Positions 1 through 11,250 of a stretch of DNA of 64,000 nucleotides are shown here, piece after piece. The notes under the pieces are model-generated. The model made no database searches and was not told the origin of the DNA. It saw nothing but the letters and a program-made list of their open reading frames with translations. Both the position numbers and the translations under genes were made by a program. Each line of letters begins with the position of its first letter. The stretch's first letter is position 1. The DNA is from Paraphoma chrysanthemicola (taxonomy: Eukaryota; Ascomycota; Dothideomycetes; Pleosporales; Phaeosphaeriaceae), in the NCBI GenBank assembly GCA_020744225.1, contig JAGMWG010000017.1:496001-560000 (forward strand). Direction: 5' to 3'.

Positions 1-914
1 GCCTGCGATCTTTCGCCAGGACCCTTCGACAATAGGCGTCGTTGTCTGCGAGTCCGTTGTCTCTTGTGTCGAAGCTTTGATTGTTGTGCTTTTATGGCAG
101 GGTATGCGGACACATTGAGGAGCCGGATGGGGACGCGTTCTGTTTCATGTACTTCGGTATCGTAATCTTCTAACTCTTGGGTAGTGACAAGATGTTTCGG
201 GTCTGTGCTGGAAGCGTTCTGCGCTGAAGGAAAAATGAAGGTGCGGATGACGGGCTTATCGACCTTGCGTATCCTAGGAGCCCCAGTCTTTCCCGACCGA
301 AGAGCAACCCCTGCGGCGACTTCGTCCACTTCGGCTTGTGGTGCAGATATGGATGACACAGTATACATACTTTTCGGCTGTCGATTGGAAGACGACTGCG
401 ACGCTGCACGTGGCTTCTGGTGCCGTAGATTCCATGCCCATGTCGCTTTGACATTGTTGCGGCGGTGCCGCCGATGCATTGTGTTTATGACAGATTCATG
501 CTCCTTCTTCAACGCATCGACAATGCGAATAATGGAGTACTGTTGCTCAATGACGTCCGCGAGCTTAGACAAGGTGGAAGATGATAATGTCCGTACTCTA
601 GGGCCCTGTAGGCCACGTCCTACAAGTCGGCGACGCTGGTGGATCTTGCTTAAGAGATCTCTGCACTCTTCAGTCACTTCGCCAACAGCACGCCTGAGCT
701 GGTGTTCTTGAAAAGTTACTGCCGTCAATAACGGCGTCGAAGACTTTTGCTTTCGGACCGACGGAGTATTGGACACGTTTGCTTTGTTGCGGCGTCTGCG
801 GATCGTGTTGCGGCGTCTGTGAATCTGATTCAGTTGGGTGATGTAGTTTTTGGTCAGCTTATTTGTGACTCGAATGATATCTTGCAATCGCGCATACGCA
901 TCCACTCTTGCCAT
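1..914 (-). CDS. Partial hypothetical basic protein, open off the left edge
   Basis: An uninterrupted minus-strand frame of about 304 codons starts at an ATG at 914-912 and is still open at base 1, so the 3' end is outside the window. The product begins MARVDAYARLQDIIRVTNK and is rich in Arg and Lys, with clusters such as RRRNTIRRRRNK. Its middle has heptad-like helical stretches around EVTEECRDLLSKIHQRRR and LADVIEQQYSIIRIVDALKK. A second basic cluster (RHKRQRTRRQRR) lies near the window edge. I recognise no domain. Basic composition with helices could mean nucleic-acid binding or a coiled-coil structural role, which is inference only. The next gene, also minus, ends 178 bases upstream of this start. 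An antisense frame at 184-711 is open too, but is shorter. Confidence 0.55.
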   Translation of the reverse strand, partial: MARVDAYARLQDIIRVTNKLTKNYITQLNQIHRRRNTIRRRRNKANVSNTPSVRKQKSSTPLLTAVTFQEHQLRRAVGEVTEECRDLLSKIHQRRRLVGRGLQGPRVRTLSSSTLSKLADVIEQQYSIIRIVDALKKEHESVINTMHRRHRRNNVKATWAWNLRHQKPRAASQSSSNRQPKSMYTVSSISAPQAEVDEVAAGVALRSGKTGAPRIRKVDKPVIRTFIFPSAQNASSTDPKHLVTTQELEDYDTEVHETERVPIRLLNVSAYPAIKAQQSKLRHKRQRTRRQRRLLSKGPGERSQ

Positions 915-1092
915 TGGTAAAACTGGGAGAGGAGAAACCTTTCGATTGAGACGAATAGGACGAGCAACATCCTTGACTGTTCTGAAAGGGGCAATTTGTG
1001 TTGGATGCGTTGTTGACTTCAACTTGGATGATTTATCTTGCCAGGCATATTTAATCTACTTCCGCTATCAGAACTACACTGCAAAGCACCGA

Positions 1093-2906
1093 CTAGGCCG
1101 CAATAGGCTCACCTACATCTTCAGGCGAGTCGTGCTCATCTTCTAGCTCAACAGACCAGAACCGAGTATATGGCACGTCGACAGTGGTGGTGGCGAGTGT
1201 ATGAGCACTATTCGAGCCCGCATGCAGACGCCGAGTGACAGTCATGCCTTGCTCTGAAAGCGCACCAAAGCTGTGATTGAAGACAGCAGGATCTTCCAGA
1301 TTTGCCCCCGTCTGTTGCCATGATCCTCCTGGTAACGAGTCCATGGTGCTCGGTATGGTGCCGAGTTCCCAACCCCAGGTCCTCTCCTTCGGCAACGCCT
1401 TGAGCTTCGCAAGTTCATCATGTCCATTCGCCTCGCCTGCAATGCCCGATGTTGGCGAGATGAAGAATTGAATCGCATCGCCGTCCTGCACAACCGGTGT
1501 GAGCGCATCCTCAAATGCACCCGGGCCATCGGCTGCACTGGTTGCATCTTCCATGCGGATAGGAACCTCTTCACTGACAGGAACGGGATCAAGGGATAGC
1601 AAGCCTGCCTTTTTCCCCCATCCGCCCCCACCACTGAGAACGCGATGCAGACGCGCACCATCTGCAAGTGCATCTGCTACCAGCCTGTTGAATGCAGGCG
1701 GGTCACTTTGCCACAAACGCTCCCAAAGCACTTCACGCGTGATCGTCCCCTTTTCTGTCCGACCAAGCTTTTTCGCAAGGAGGGCCAATGTTTTTGCCGT
1801 TGTGGCTTTTGTCATCGACCGCGGGATCACGAGGGCCCAAGCTGTTGTCGGTTGCGCTGGCTGCTGGCGCGCTTTATAGAATTCAGGTACCACCTTCTCC
1901 AGCTCAGAAGAGGCGCTGACACCCTCGTTGTTCGGCCCTGTGACGCGTCGAATGATGTTACCCATACAGCCATCGACCTTGCGGGGCAGAGTCAAGGGCA
2001 GCAGGGGAATGCCCAATGTCGAGACCGTACTTCCCGAAGAGTCAAACGTCGCGGTAGCGCTAATTGCATGATGAGAGATATCGGCCTTATTTTCTAGTGT
2101 AGGTTCTCCACGACCACTTTCTAGAAGCCATTTGGAAAGCAGCATAGTTGTCGGAGAGCCGGTCTGGAAGACGGTATTGGCGAGGGGAAGTCGCCATATG
2201 TCGCGATAAACATGCTGTTCACGTGTTTGCCCACTGAAGATGAAGTCGATGGCACCTTTCTCTGACGATCTTGGTGACTTGGAAGGAATAGAGGAATTGG
2301 CGGGAAGGGTTGCATATGCCACTCCTTCAAATCCCGTTTCACCAGTAGGCGGTTCCACAGACCGCTGTAGCACCACATTTTCCAAAGTCTGACCAATTTC
2401 AATCGATCTTCCAGCTGGAAGACTGTCCACGACGGCACAAAGGGCATGTACGGATAGTCGCTCGGAGGGAGCAGTGGCCGAGTTGCTGTATGCTCTCTGG
2501 ATGGCTCTGGCAACGAAGGTGTCGTCTTCAACAAGCCATGACGCGAAAGAAGGAGTGACTAAGAACACGCAGAAGGTGTCCCTGTGCACATTCTCGTGGG
2601 AGACGGGTGTGATGTGATTGATGATATCGGCAGGTTGCTACTTGGTCAGCAAAAAGCGAGAATATAATGGGTGAATGCACTCACAGTATGCGCTATAGAG
2701 CTCGGTATGATAATGGCACTATTTAGAGGGCGTATCTTGTTGGACTTGCGACGGGCAGCATGGTTGATTTCGCTGCTAACAGTCGCATGCGAGCGCACCC
2801 TTGCAACAACTGAAAGTGTCGCCGGGCGCTGTGAAGGCCATGGTGTACCAATAGCAGCCTGGGCGCCTCTCAGGATTCCGCATTGTCGCGCGACCAAGCG
2901 AGGCAT
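1093..2906 (-). CDS. Conserved hypothetical protein, probable mitochondrial targeting
   Basis: Two exons, 2906-2685 and 2637-1093, are joined across a 47-nt intron (donor GTGAGT, CTGAC branch, TAG acceptor). Joining keeps the frame and gives 588 residues. The N-terminus (MPRLVARQCGILRGAQ) is Arg-rich with no acidic residues, as in a mitochondrial presequence. The body has the pattern HRDTFCVFLVTPSFASWL and later a GNIIRRVTGPN segment. A glycine-rich turn with SGGGGWGKKAGLLSLDP lies near residue 400. I think this is a fungal conserved family of unknown function, but I cannot name a domain. It is head-to-head with the Mnn9 gene at 427 bases. The mitochondrial location is inferred from the presequence only. 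Confidence 0.75.
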
Positions 2907-3333
2907 TGGTCGAAGCTCAATTGACCATAGTGGCTGTCAAATGGTGTTGCAGCTGTCAATGAGGTCAAGACTCGGAGGTCCCGCAGCTCGCCCGCTAACT
3001 TTAGACGAAACTTTGGGATGAGTAAGCAGAGCCGCATCCGCAACGGCCAGCCAGCCAGGCAAGGGCGATAGTGGTCAGGGCCACTCCTGACATCTGCGTG
3101 CATCCCTTTAGGCCAGTCTGATAGCGTCTCTGCCTGTCAAGTCTATTCTTTGGCGGCCTCCTCTGTGCCAGTTCTCCAGCGATCGCCGGCAGCTTGGCCA
3201 TCTTCCGACCTCCTTGCGCCGAAGCCACGACTACCATTTCACCACCACCCTCAAATTTCTTCTGATGCGCCCGTTATAGACCAGCTGACTTGGGCAACCG
3301 CGGTTCGCCTTCTTTTCTGCTTATTCCACCACC
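2907..3333. other. Divergent intergenic region, probable shared promoter
   Basis: This 427-base gap lies between two divergently transcribed genes. The 3' half is C/T-rich toward the Mnn9 start, typical of a fungal leader. I see no convincing coding frame or repeat. Confidence 0.5.
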
Positions 3334-4492
3334 ATGTCGCGCGCCTTCCGACGCTCCAACCCCATCACGATTGTCCTCGCGGGCATTCTGTGCATAGGCT
3401 TTATCGTATTCTTCTTCTCCGGCGGCGATGCGCCCACCATAGGCAGAGGGCGAGGGGCTGGCGAGACTGCGACGAATCCACTGTCCCCGCCGTCGTTACC
3501 GTTCCGTAAATCGAAAGCGAATGCGCCCCAGGCCGCACCGCCAGTCGTCCACTACTACATGAACAACCTGACAACATCGCGGACGCCAATCGAGAACGAA
3601 GAGACGGTCTTGATCTTGACGCCATTGGCGCGCTTCTATCAGGAATACTGGGACAACCTGGCGAAGCTGAGCTATCCCCATAACCTCATCTCGCTGGGCT
3701 TCATAATACCCAAGACGAAGGAGGGCAATGCGGCTTACGCAGCGCTTCAAGCGCAAGTGACTAAGACGCAGTCGGGACCGAAAGCCAAGCGCTTTGCCGC
3801 CGTCACCATCCTCCGCCAGGACACCGAGTCACCCCTGCAAAGCCAGGTAGAGGCAGAGCGCCACAAGATGGAGAACCAGAAGGCGCGTCGTGCGGCCATG
3901 GCCAAGGCGCGCAACTCGCTGCTCTTCACAACCATGGGCCCGACCACGTCATGGGTGCTTTGGATGGACGGAGATATTGTCGAGACCCAGCCCACTCTTA
4001 TCCAAGACCTCGCCGCCTTCGATGTTCCCATCATTGCGCCCAATTGCTTCCAGAGATACTACGACGAGAATAAGAAGGCGAACAGCATTCGCGAGTACGA
4101 TTACAACAACTGGATCGACAGTCCGACGGCGAAGGAGTTGGGTGCGAAAATGGGCAAGGACGACATCCTGTTGGAGGGATACGCTGAGATGCCGACGTAC
4201 CGCAGCCTAATGGCAAAGATGTACGACCCGTCCGCCGACCCATTGACCAAGATCAAGCTTGATGGTGTTGGCGGCGCGACACTACTGGTGAAGGCGGAGG
4301 TCCATCGCGATGGCGCCATGTTTCCACCATTTGCCTTCTACCACCTCATTGAGACGGAAGGCTTCGCAAAGATGGCCAACCGTCTGAACTGGGAGAGCTT
4401 CGGGCTACCGAACTACCTTGTACGACTGTATCCACCATCTTGCAACGAATGTATTGCTGACTATGATCCAGGTCTATCACTACAATGAGTAG
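3334..4492 (+). CDS. MNN9: Mannan polymerase subunit, Mnn9/Anp1/Van1 family (GT62)
   Basis: A Golgi alpha-1,6-mannosyltransferase subunit that extends the N-glycan mannan backbone of cell-wall proteins. Exon 1 is 3334-4419. A 52-nt intron (GTACGA to CCAG) leads to a last exon of only 21 nt, 4472-4492, which encodes VYHYNE and the stop; this ending is typical of the family. The protein has 368 residues. It has a short cytosolic tail, a signal anchor at about residues 11-30 (ITIVLAGILCIGFIVFFFSG), then the lumenal domain. Family motifs are ETVLILTPLARF, a DGD metal-binding-type motif in WVLWMDGDIVE, and FPPFAFYHLIETEGFAKMA. The Mnn9 assignment over Anp1 or Van1 rests on overall recall of fungal Mnn9 sequences. 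Reading through the intron would give an atypical tail. Confidence 0.85.
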
Positions 4493-5276
4493 AAAATGAG
4501 CGAGTGCAACACACTATCGAAATCGAAACTGTCCAGTCACATGGAGGTCATTGGGCGGCGTTTGCTTGGACGACAGTTTGTCGTTCGCATGGCGTCTTGC
4601 GAAGTTGAAATGTCATGTAAAATATACTCATAGCGAGATGTCGCTGTTTTCTCACTTGCTGGCAAGATTTGTACCAGCGAGCATTCTAGGATATCCAAAT
4701 AGAACTTCCAAACCGTTTTATCATGAAAGCCCAGTCTGAAAGCGTGTGTCACATTTCTTGTAATTTGCAACGAACTGCTGATGCATATTTTCTGCGAAGA
4801 CAGCGCCTAGTGCCCAGGCAATCCTCCGCGGTCCTCCACCGATCAACGCCTCGCCTCGTCTAAAAGACCCTGCTTTCAGCCTCCAGTCCCCACCGCGGCC
4901 GCCAGGCAATTGCGTCAAACCCACGCGGGATCACGCATACAGCACTATTCTTCACCCAACATTCGCCCTCGATGCACAAGACGCCGGTACCGCAAAATCG
5001 AGAAGGTAATCTTTCAGCTCGGTATGCAGGCGATCGGAGGGTTCCCCTGCAGCTCGACGATAGATGGAGCCGAGCGCCCGGGACTCGATATGATCCGCCG
5101 CGGGCGCTGAACGACTTGAATGACGGGACACTGACACGCGTGATTTGACTTTTTGAACACTTGAATCTTATTTTCAAACGTGGTAGAATCTCCCAATGCG
5201 ACATTGACAAAGCTTGGATTATCCAAACAGACGGATCCCATCTCGTGTAACATTGCAAGCCGCGAAGCTACCCACT
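4493..5276. other. Intergenic, no gene recognised
   Basis: Covers the Mnn9 3' end and the upstream region of the DUF202 gene. Several short overlapping frames occur on both strands, but none has a start, splice signals or composition that supports a gene. Confidence 0.4.
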
Positions 5277-6120
5277 ATGGCTTCCAACCAACCCCGCAAA
5301 CGCACCTCCGATCGCAACGAACCCACATCCCCAACATCACGACCCGCAGACGAAACTTCGCCCATAGTGACAAGTGCGCAGTCCAGCGCAAAAGATTACG
5401 CGGCTATTCCCTCAGCGACCAATCCTCGCGATCAAATCACTTTCGCGGAACCCGCAGCTCCGGAACAAGATGCTTCGACGACAAAGATGAGCGATGACCA
5501 ACGGCGCGCAAGTGCAGAGCGCCATGCAGTGGCCGTAGAGCAGCAGGATCAGAGTCGGTGGCGCGCGTTTTGGGAGCGATATGGGAGTGTGGAATTAGAG
5601 AATAAAGGAAGTGTTGCGAGAGATCATTTAGCTCTAGGTATGTACTGCCACCTCCACCACCATTCAGCAATAACAGCGCCAAAGAACAAATTACTAACTG
5701 AACGACATCACAGAACGCACCTTCCTAGCCTGGCTCCGCACATCCCTCTCCTTCGCCTCCATCGGCATCGCAATAACACAGCTCTTCCGCCTCAACACCA
5801 ACCTCTCGAATCCGTCTCAAAAACACCGTTCCGACCAGACCACCCCTCACGCGCCGCAATCTGTTCTCGATTCACAATTCTCGCCACAAGCCAAGCTGCG
5901 CCACCTGGGCAAGCCGCTGGGCGCGACGTTTATTGGCATCAGTATTGTGATGCTGTTTATTGGGTTTCATAGATACTTTGAGGCGCAGCATTATGTGATT
6001 AGAGGCAAGTTTCCGGCGAGTAGGGGCAGTATTGTGCTGGTGAGTGCGATTGCGGGCGCGTTGATATTGAGTAGTTTGATTGTGATATTGGTGACGGCGC
6101 CGACGGCCTTTGAGAGTTGA
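5277..6120 (+). CDS. DUF202 domain membrane protein
   Basis: Exons 5277-5637 and 5714-6120 flank a 76-nt intron (GTATGT donor, CACAG acceptor, ACTAACTG branch region). The 255-residue product has a long hydrophilic N-terminus and then a DUF202 domain that starts just before the splice junction with the signature ERTFLAWLRTSLSF. Three membrane segments follow: the signature helix, LGATFIGISIVMLFIGF, and IVLVSAIAGALILSSLIVIL. DUF202 is shared with the small Vtc1 subunit and bacterial YidH, but the long N-terminal tail argues against Vtc1 itself. It is probably an integral protein of an internal or vacuolar membrane, with unknown activity. The ATG at 5277 sits in a good context; the frame also runs upstream without an obvious better start. 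Confidence 0.8.
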
Positions 6121-6446
6121 GAGAGAGGTGGACTGAGTGGCGCAAGTGTAGTGAGGGTTGTTTGGTCGGGATGCTGGTCTGGAATGCGTTATGTGGAAAA
6201 GAGAATGAACTAGTTTGGACATGTGGTTGTGGGTATCTCGTTTGTTCATTCGTTCCATCTATTTTGCGGAACATGCTGCGTTCCATCGCTAGCTCATCGT
6301 TGGAGCAGGAACATGGCAATCATCTTTGCGCTGTACGCGGATATCACTTCCACCAAAGTCTTCCTCTCCACATCCACCGATATCTTCACAATCCACCTCC
6401 TTGATTCAAGTCAACCCAGAGAACTTGCCCTGCCGAATTTCACACC
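6121..6446. other. Convergent 3' intergenic region
   Basis: The 3' ends of the DUF202 gene and DBP5 face each other here, so the stretch should hold both terminators. No other feature is visible. Confidence 0.5.
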
Positions 6447-7994
6447 TCATGATCCAGTGATCATCTCGGTCATCTCCTTGGTGCTCTTGCCTGCTCGGGA
6501 GCTTTTGATGATGTTTTGGATCATGTCCTCGACATTGTCCCAGTCGCTGGTGTCGATGGGGTGTAAGTCGGTCTTGAAGTAGTTGGCGATGGCGTGCAGC
6601 TGTTCCCAGCTCTGACGGTCGTGAACGAAAGTGAGCGCGACACCGACACGTCCGAAACGACCGGTGCGTCCGATGCGGTGGAGATAGGTCTCGGGATCTG
6701 CCTCCCTACCGTCGGCCATTGTGGGTACGTCCTGTTTTCTGTCAGTGTGTGGTGCTTTCCAAAGATGCCCAGGCGAGACTCACGTAGTTGATGACCATAG
6801 TGACAGACTCCACATCAATACCGCGGGCAAGTACGTTGGTAGTGATGAGCACCTTGGCCTCCCCGCTTCGGAACTGGTCGATGACGCGATCACGATCGGG
6901 ACCCTCGAGCGCACCGCTAAGCTGGGCAACCTTGTGACCTTCGGCGACCATGCGCTTCTCCAGCTCTTCGGCAGTCCTTCGTGTCTGGTCTTGTTAGATG
7001 GGTCAACCGTGTCGAGCTAGGCTCACTTACTCGGACGAAGATGATAGATGACGCCTGTGTCATGAGCCCGTAGAACTTGAGGAGAGTCGCATACTTGTCG
7101 TTGTCCTTGTCAATGTCAATGTAGAGCTGCTTGATACCCTCGATAGTAAGCTCCTCATGAGCTAGGGTGAGGACGTTCGCATTAGGCGCAAAGCGGTTGG
7201 CGTAGTTGATGACGGCGGGAGGGAATGTCGCAGAGAACAAGACTGTCTGGATGCTCTTGGGTAGCAGCGTCTTGACACGCGTGCACTGCTCGCCGAGGCC
7301 TTGCTGGTCCAGCATGTTGTCGGCTTCGTCGAGGACAAGAATCTTGATACCATCAGGCTTGATGAACTTCCGCCTCAACTGCTCCTGAACTGTTCCCGGC
7401 GTGCCAACGAGCACATGCGCCTCGAACCTCTGATTCCTCCTGCTAGGATCAGGGATAGCCGCCATGGTCTTGAGGCCCTCCATAAACTGGCCCATGTGTG
7501 TAATCACCCCCAGAATCTGTCGCGCGAGCTCGCGGCTAGGCGCCAGTGCGAGAGCTTGTGGCTCCAACCTCGAGAGATCAATGCGCGAGAGAATGTTGAG
7601 CGAGAAGGCAGCCGTCTTGCCGGTACCTGACTGAGACTGAGCGATCATGTTTGTGGGCGGATCCAAGAGCAGGAGGGGCAGAGCTTTTTCCTGAATCTTC
7701 GATGGCTTGCGGAAGTTCATGTGCCGGATGCCCTTGAGTAACTCCTCAGACCTAGACAATCAGCGCGTGCTCAGCGATAGAAGAGAGGTAAACATACAGC
7801 TTGAGCTCTTCGAACGATTTTGCAGAGTACAAAGGGTTGTTAGGGTCCGCCTGCATGTCCGCAAGCTTCACCTCAACCTTGTACTCAGTCTCGGCCAGAG
7901 GTGAACCATTTGCAGGCTCGCCGCTGCCGTCAACTTGCGCCTGCGCGACGGTGGACTCCTCAGCCGGTTCCTTGACGGGCTCTGTTGCAGACAT
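6447..7994 (-). CDS. DBP5: ATP-dependent RNA helicase DBP5 (DEAD box)
   Basis: An RNA-dependent ATPase at the cytoplasmic face of the nuclear pore that strips export factors from mRNA. Four exons, 7994-7798, 7751-7031, 6984-6784 and 6731-6447, join in frame to give 467 residues, normal for the family. All helicase motifs are visible in order: Q motif (RKPSKIQEKALP), motif I SQSGTGKT, Ia PSRELARQ, Ib VGTPG, II DEAD, III SAT, IV SIIFVR, V TNVLARGIDV and VI HRIGRTGRFGR. The N-terminal extension before the Q motif (about 80 residues, including LADMQADPNNPLYSAKSFEEL) is the Dbp5/DDX19 type and separates it from eIF4A. It is head-to-head with BZZ1. Confidence 0.95.
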
Positions 7995-8658
7995 GGCGAG
8001 AGCGTGTGTGCAAGTGCGCTGTTGGTGTGTCGAAGCTGCACAGCTGCCTTCAAGGCGGTGTCGAAAAGTGGTGGTGAGGGCGCGTCACTGGCTGCACAAG
8101 ACGAGTTAGTAATGCGCGGACAAAGCCAGTGTGCTTGTGCGCAAAAGACAAAGTGGCCGAGTGCAGGCTGCGTGCTGTGTGCTGTGTGCTGAGGGTGATT
8201 GTTGTTTGGGAGATCAAAGCAACGCGAAATTCAGTGAGCCCGCTTGAGCTCATGCTCAACGCGGGGCAACTCGAGGCGGAAAGAGCCCCATTGCGCTAGA
8301 CCGCCTTAGGTATAGTGGCTTTAATGAGCAGCAGTTGCGCCCGGGGTGAATGTGGCCTGCAGCAGCCCAGCATTGCGTAGCTTGAGTGGTTTGGCAGTTA
8401 TGTCATGTCATCACGGAGCCAACAATCGCATAACAACCATCTTACCGGCTGCGTAGCTCACACGGCACAACTGCGGAACAGATCCCGGATTCCCAGTCTC
8501 GGCGCACCGCCCCAGCCCGTTCGTCAGCCTTCGCGCCCCACCAATTGGGCAGCTGGGTCGTCCGCAGTGCATCCGCCGTCCTTCGAGAGTCCCACACCTT
8601 CAAGTCTGGGGTTCCGATGCCCTCATACTAGTCCTCGGCCGATACCCTTCAGAGAAGC
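7995..8658. other. Divergent intergenic region between DBP5 and BZZ1
   Basis: This 664-base region should hold both promoters. Near 8160-8190 there is a short GTGCTGTGTGCTG run. I see no further gene or clear site. Confidence 0.45.
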
Positions 8659-11250
8659 ATGGAGGTCGATATAGCGCCCCAATTCGGCGCAGAATTGAAG
8701 GTAGAGAGCTCCCGCGTGCGCCGTCGACTGTGAACTGACCCGGATATTTCGCAGGATGGCTTCAAGTCCGTCAACGCCTGGGTACGTCTTCCACCCACTA
8801 GAGGTGCTCGCAAGATGTCTTCGCACATCTTCTGCCACTCTCCTGTCCTAGCTTTTCTATGAAAGCTGATCGACGACGCTTCAGGTCTCGGGCGGCATCG
8901 CTTGGCTCGACGATATTCAGCAATTCTACCGCGAGCGAAGTGCAATCGAGAAGGAATACTCGGCAAAACTCAGTGCTCTAGCGAAGAAATACTATGAGAA
9001 GAAGGCACGGAAAGTGAGCAGCCTGAGCGTTGGCGACACCCCTACGGTCACTCCAGGCTCGCTCGAGAGGTAACGACAACTCTCCAGCGTGACTCTCGGC
9101 ATACTGAACATGGACACAGTGCTTCTATGACGACCTGGGGCGTTCAGCTCAGCACTCTTGAGTCGCGCGCAGCTGAACACGAGCAGTTCGCCGGTGCGCT
9201 CGTCACCCAGCTGGCCGACCCGCTCAAGACTCTCGCGACACGATACGAAGACCTGCGAAAACTACACGGCGACTATGCTGCGAAGCTCGAGAAAGAGCGC
9301 GACAGTCAGTATACGGAGCTGCGCAAACAAAAGGGCAAATACGACAGCGTATGTCAGGAGGTCGAGAACCGCCGTAAGAAGAGTGACGGCGCATTCGACT
9401 ATGGCAAAACCAAGGCGAAGAACGCTTTTGAACAGCAGCAAGTCGAAATGCGCAACGTCAAGGTACAGAACTTGCCGCCGCGCCAGGTCGAAATGCTAAC
9501 TTGCGTAGAACACCTACATTATCAGCATCAACGTAACGAACAAGCAGAAGGAAATGTACTACCACGAGTATGTTCCTGAGCTTCTCGATGTGAGTCTGCT
9601 ACATTGCCTTGACAATACCGTACTCACAGCCTACAGAGCCTCCAAGACCTGTCCGAAACTCGAGTGAACAAGCTAAACTCCATATGGTCCCTGGCAGCCA
9701 GCATCGAAACTCAAACCCTCTCGCGCAGCGCTGAATACATGAAGCACCTCTCCGCCGAAATACCCCGCAATAACCCACTCCTTGATTCCATGATGTTTGT
9801 CCGGCATAATGCTGGTGGTTGGCAAGAACCCGGCGACTTCCAGTTCGAGCCCAGTCCGGTGTGGCTAGACGACGGTAGCATCGCCGTTGACGAATCGGCT
9901 ACCACTTTCTTACGCAATGTTCTCACCAAGTCAAAGTCTTCACTGGGTGAGCACAAGCGCGAACTCGACAAGAAGCGAAAGGAGGTCGAGAATGCAAAAG
10001 CTGTGCGCCGGAACATAAGAGAAGGCAAAGACAAAAGAGATGAAGTAGATGTCGTACGCGCCGTGTTTGCGATCCAGGAGGTGATGCATGAGATCGAACG
10101 ACAGAAGGTCAGCGCAGAAGTCGAGGTTTCGACCATCACTTCAGTTGTTGGCGACCTCAGCATCGGTGCCCGGAATCACAACTTCAAGTCGCAGACGTTC
10201 AAAATTCCTACAAATTGCGATTTGTGTGGCGACAGAATATGGGGTTTGTCCGCAAAAGGATTCGACTGCCGAGATTGTGGTTACACTTGCCACAGCAAGT
10301 GCGAGATGAAAGTCCCAGCCGACTGTCCTGGTGAACAATCTAAAGAGGAAAAGAAGAAGCTCAAAGAGGAAAGGCAAAAGTCTACGCACACAGCGCCAGC
10401 ATCTAACGGTGCTGCATCGGGCTCACATCAAGACATGCCCAAGTTAGGACGGAGTGATACCGTGAACTCAATGAACACACTCAGCTCTGGCTATTCAGCA
10501 ACAGCTCATAGGTCGATATCTGGGGGTATGTCGCCAACCGTGGAAGATCCGCCAGTAGAGAAGAAGGCCGCAGCGCCTGCACCAGCTCCTGGTGCTAGGA
10601 GAAACCGGATAGTTGCGCCCCCACCGGCCCAATATATCAAGGACGACGGAGATGTACCTCCACCTACGCCAAAGAGTGCCGAAGTCAAGGGCAGGATGCT
10701 CTATGGGTACGAATCGAATGGCGAAGGGGAGTTGACAGTCCCCGAAGGCCGGGATGTCAGTATTCTGGAACCTGATGGTAGGTCATATGCCAACTTGTCC
10801 CCTATGTTCCAAATCCTGCTGGGCGCATCGCTCACAAATGACTACACAGACGCGGGATGGACAAAAGTCCGCGCGGGGTCTAAGGAAGGTCTTGTCCCTT
10901 CATCTTATGTGGAGGTCCTGACTGCCACTCCGCCAACAACCGCTTCCACCTTCTCCTCATCGAATCGACCTGATTCCACATACTCTGCTTCATCAGCCTC
11001 GACAACCAATCTCCATGCTGCTGTCGCTGGCAAGAAGAAGGGCCCAGCTGTGGCGCCTAAGAGGGGTGCGAAAAAGCTGAAATACGTGGAAGCGCTATAC
11101 GACTACACGGCACAGAGTGATGCAGAGCACTCGATGTCAGAAGGCGACCGTTTTGTGCTTATCAACATGGAGGCCGGTGATGGTTGGGCAGACGTAGAGC
11201 GGGACGGTGTTGTACGGAGTGTGCCTGCCAATTACATTCAGCAGGTGTAG
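8659..11250 (+). CDS. BZZ1: F-BAR, C1 and double SH3 protein, Bzz1 type
   Basis: An adaptor that binds curved membrane at actin patches and activates Las17/WASP and type I myosin during endocytosis. Seven exons join in frame: 8659-8700, 8755-8781, 8885-9069, 9120-9462, 9509-9589, 9637-10777 and 10850-11250, giving 739 residues. The F-BAR region covers about residues 1-300, with coiled coil. A C1 zinc finger lies at about 406-456, starting HNFKSQTFKIPTNCDLCG. Two SH3 domains follow at about 578-632 (MLYGYES, WTKVRAGSKEGLVPSSYVEV) and about 685-739 (KYVEALYDYTAQS to VPANYIQQV). Between C1 and SH3-1 is a low-complexity linker with proline stretches. The 72-nt intron inside SH3-1 is a multiple of three without a stop, so retention would insert 24 residues into that domain. 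The 27-nt second exon is unusually small. Confidence 0.92.

Noticed and set aside
184..711. 175-codon plus-strand frame
   Set aside because: It is antisense to a longer, fully open minus frame (914 to the edge) with more protein-like composition; it has no family features.
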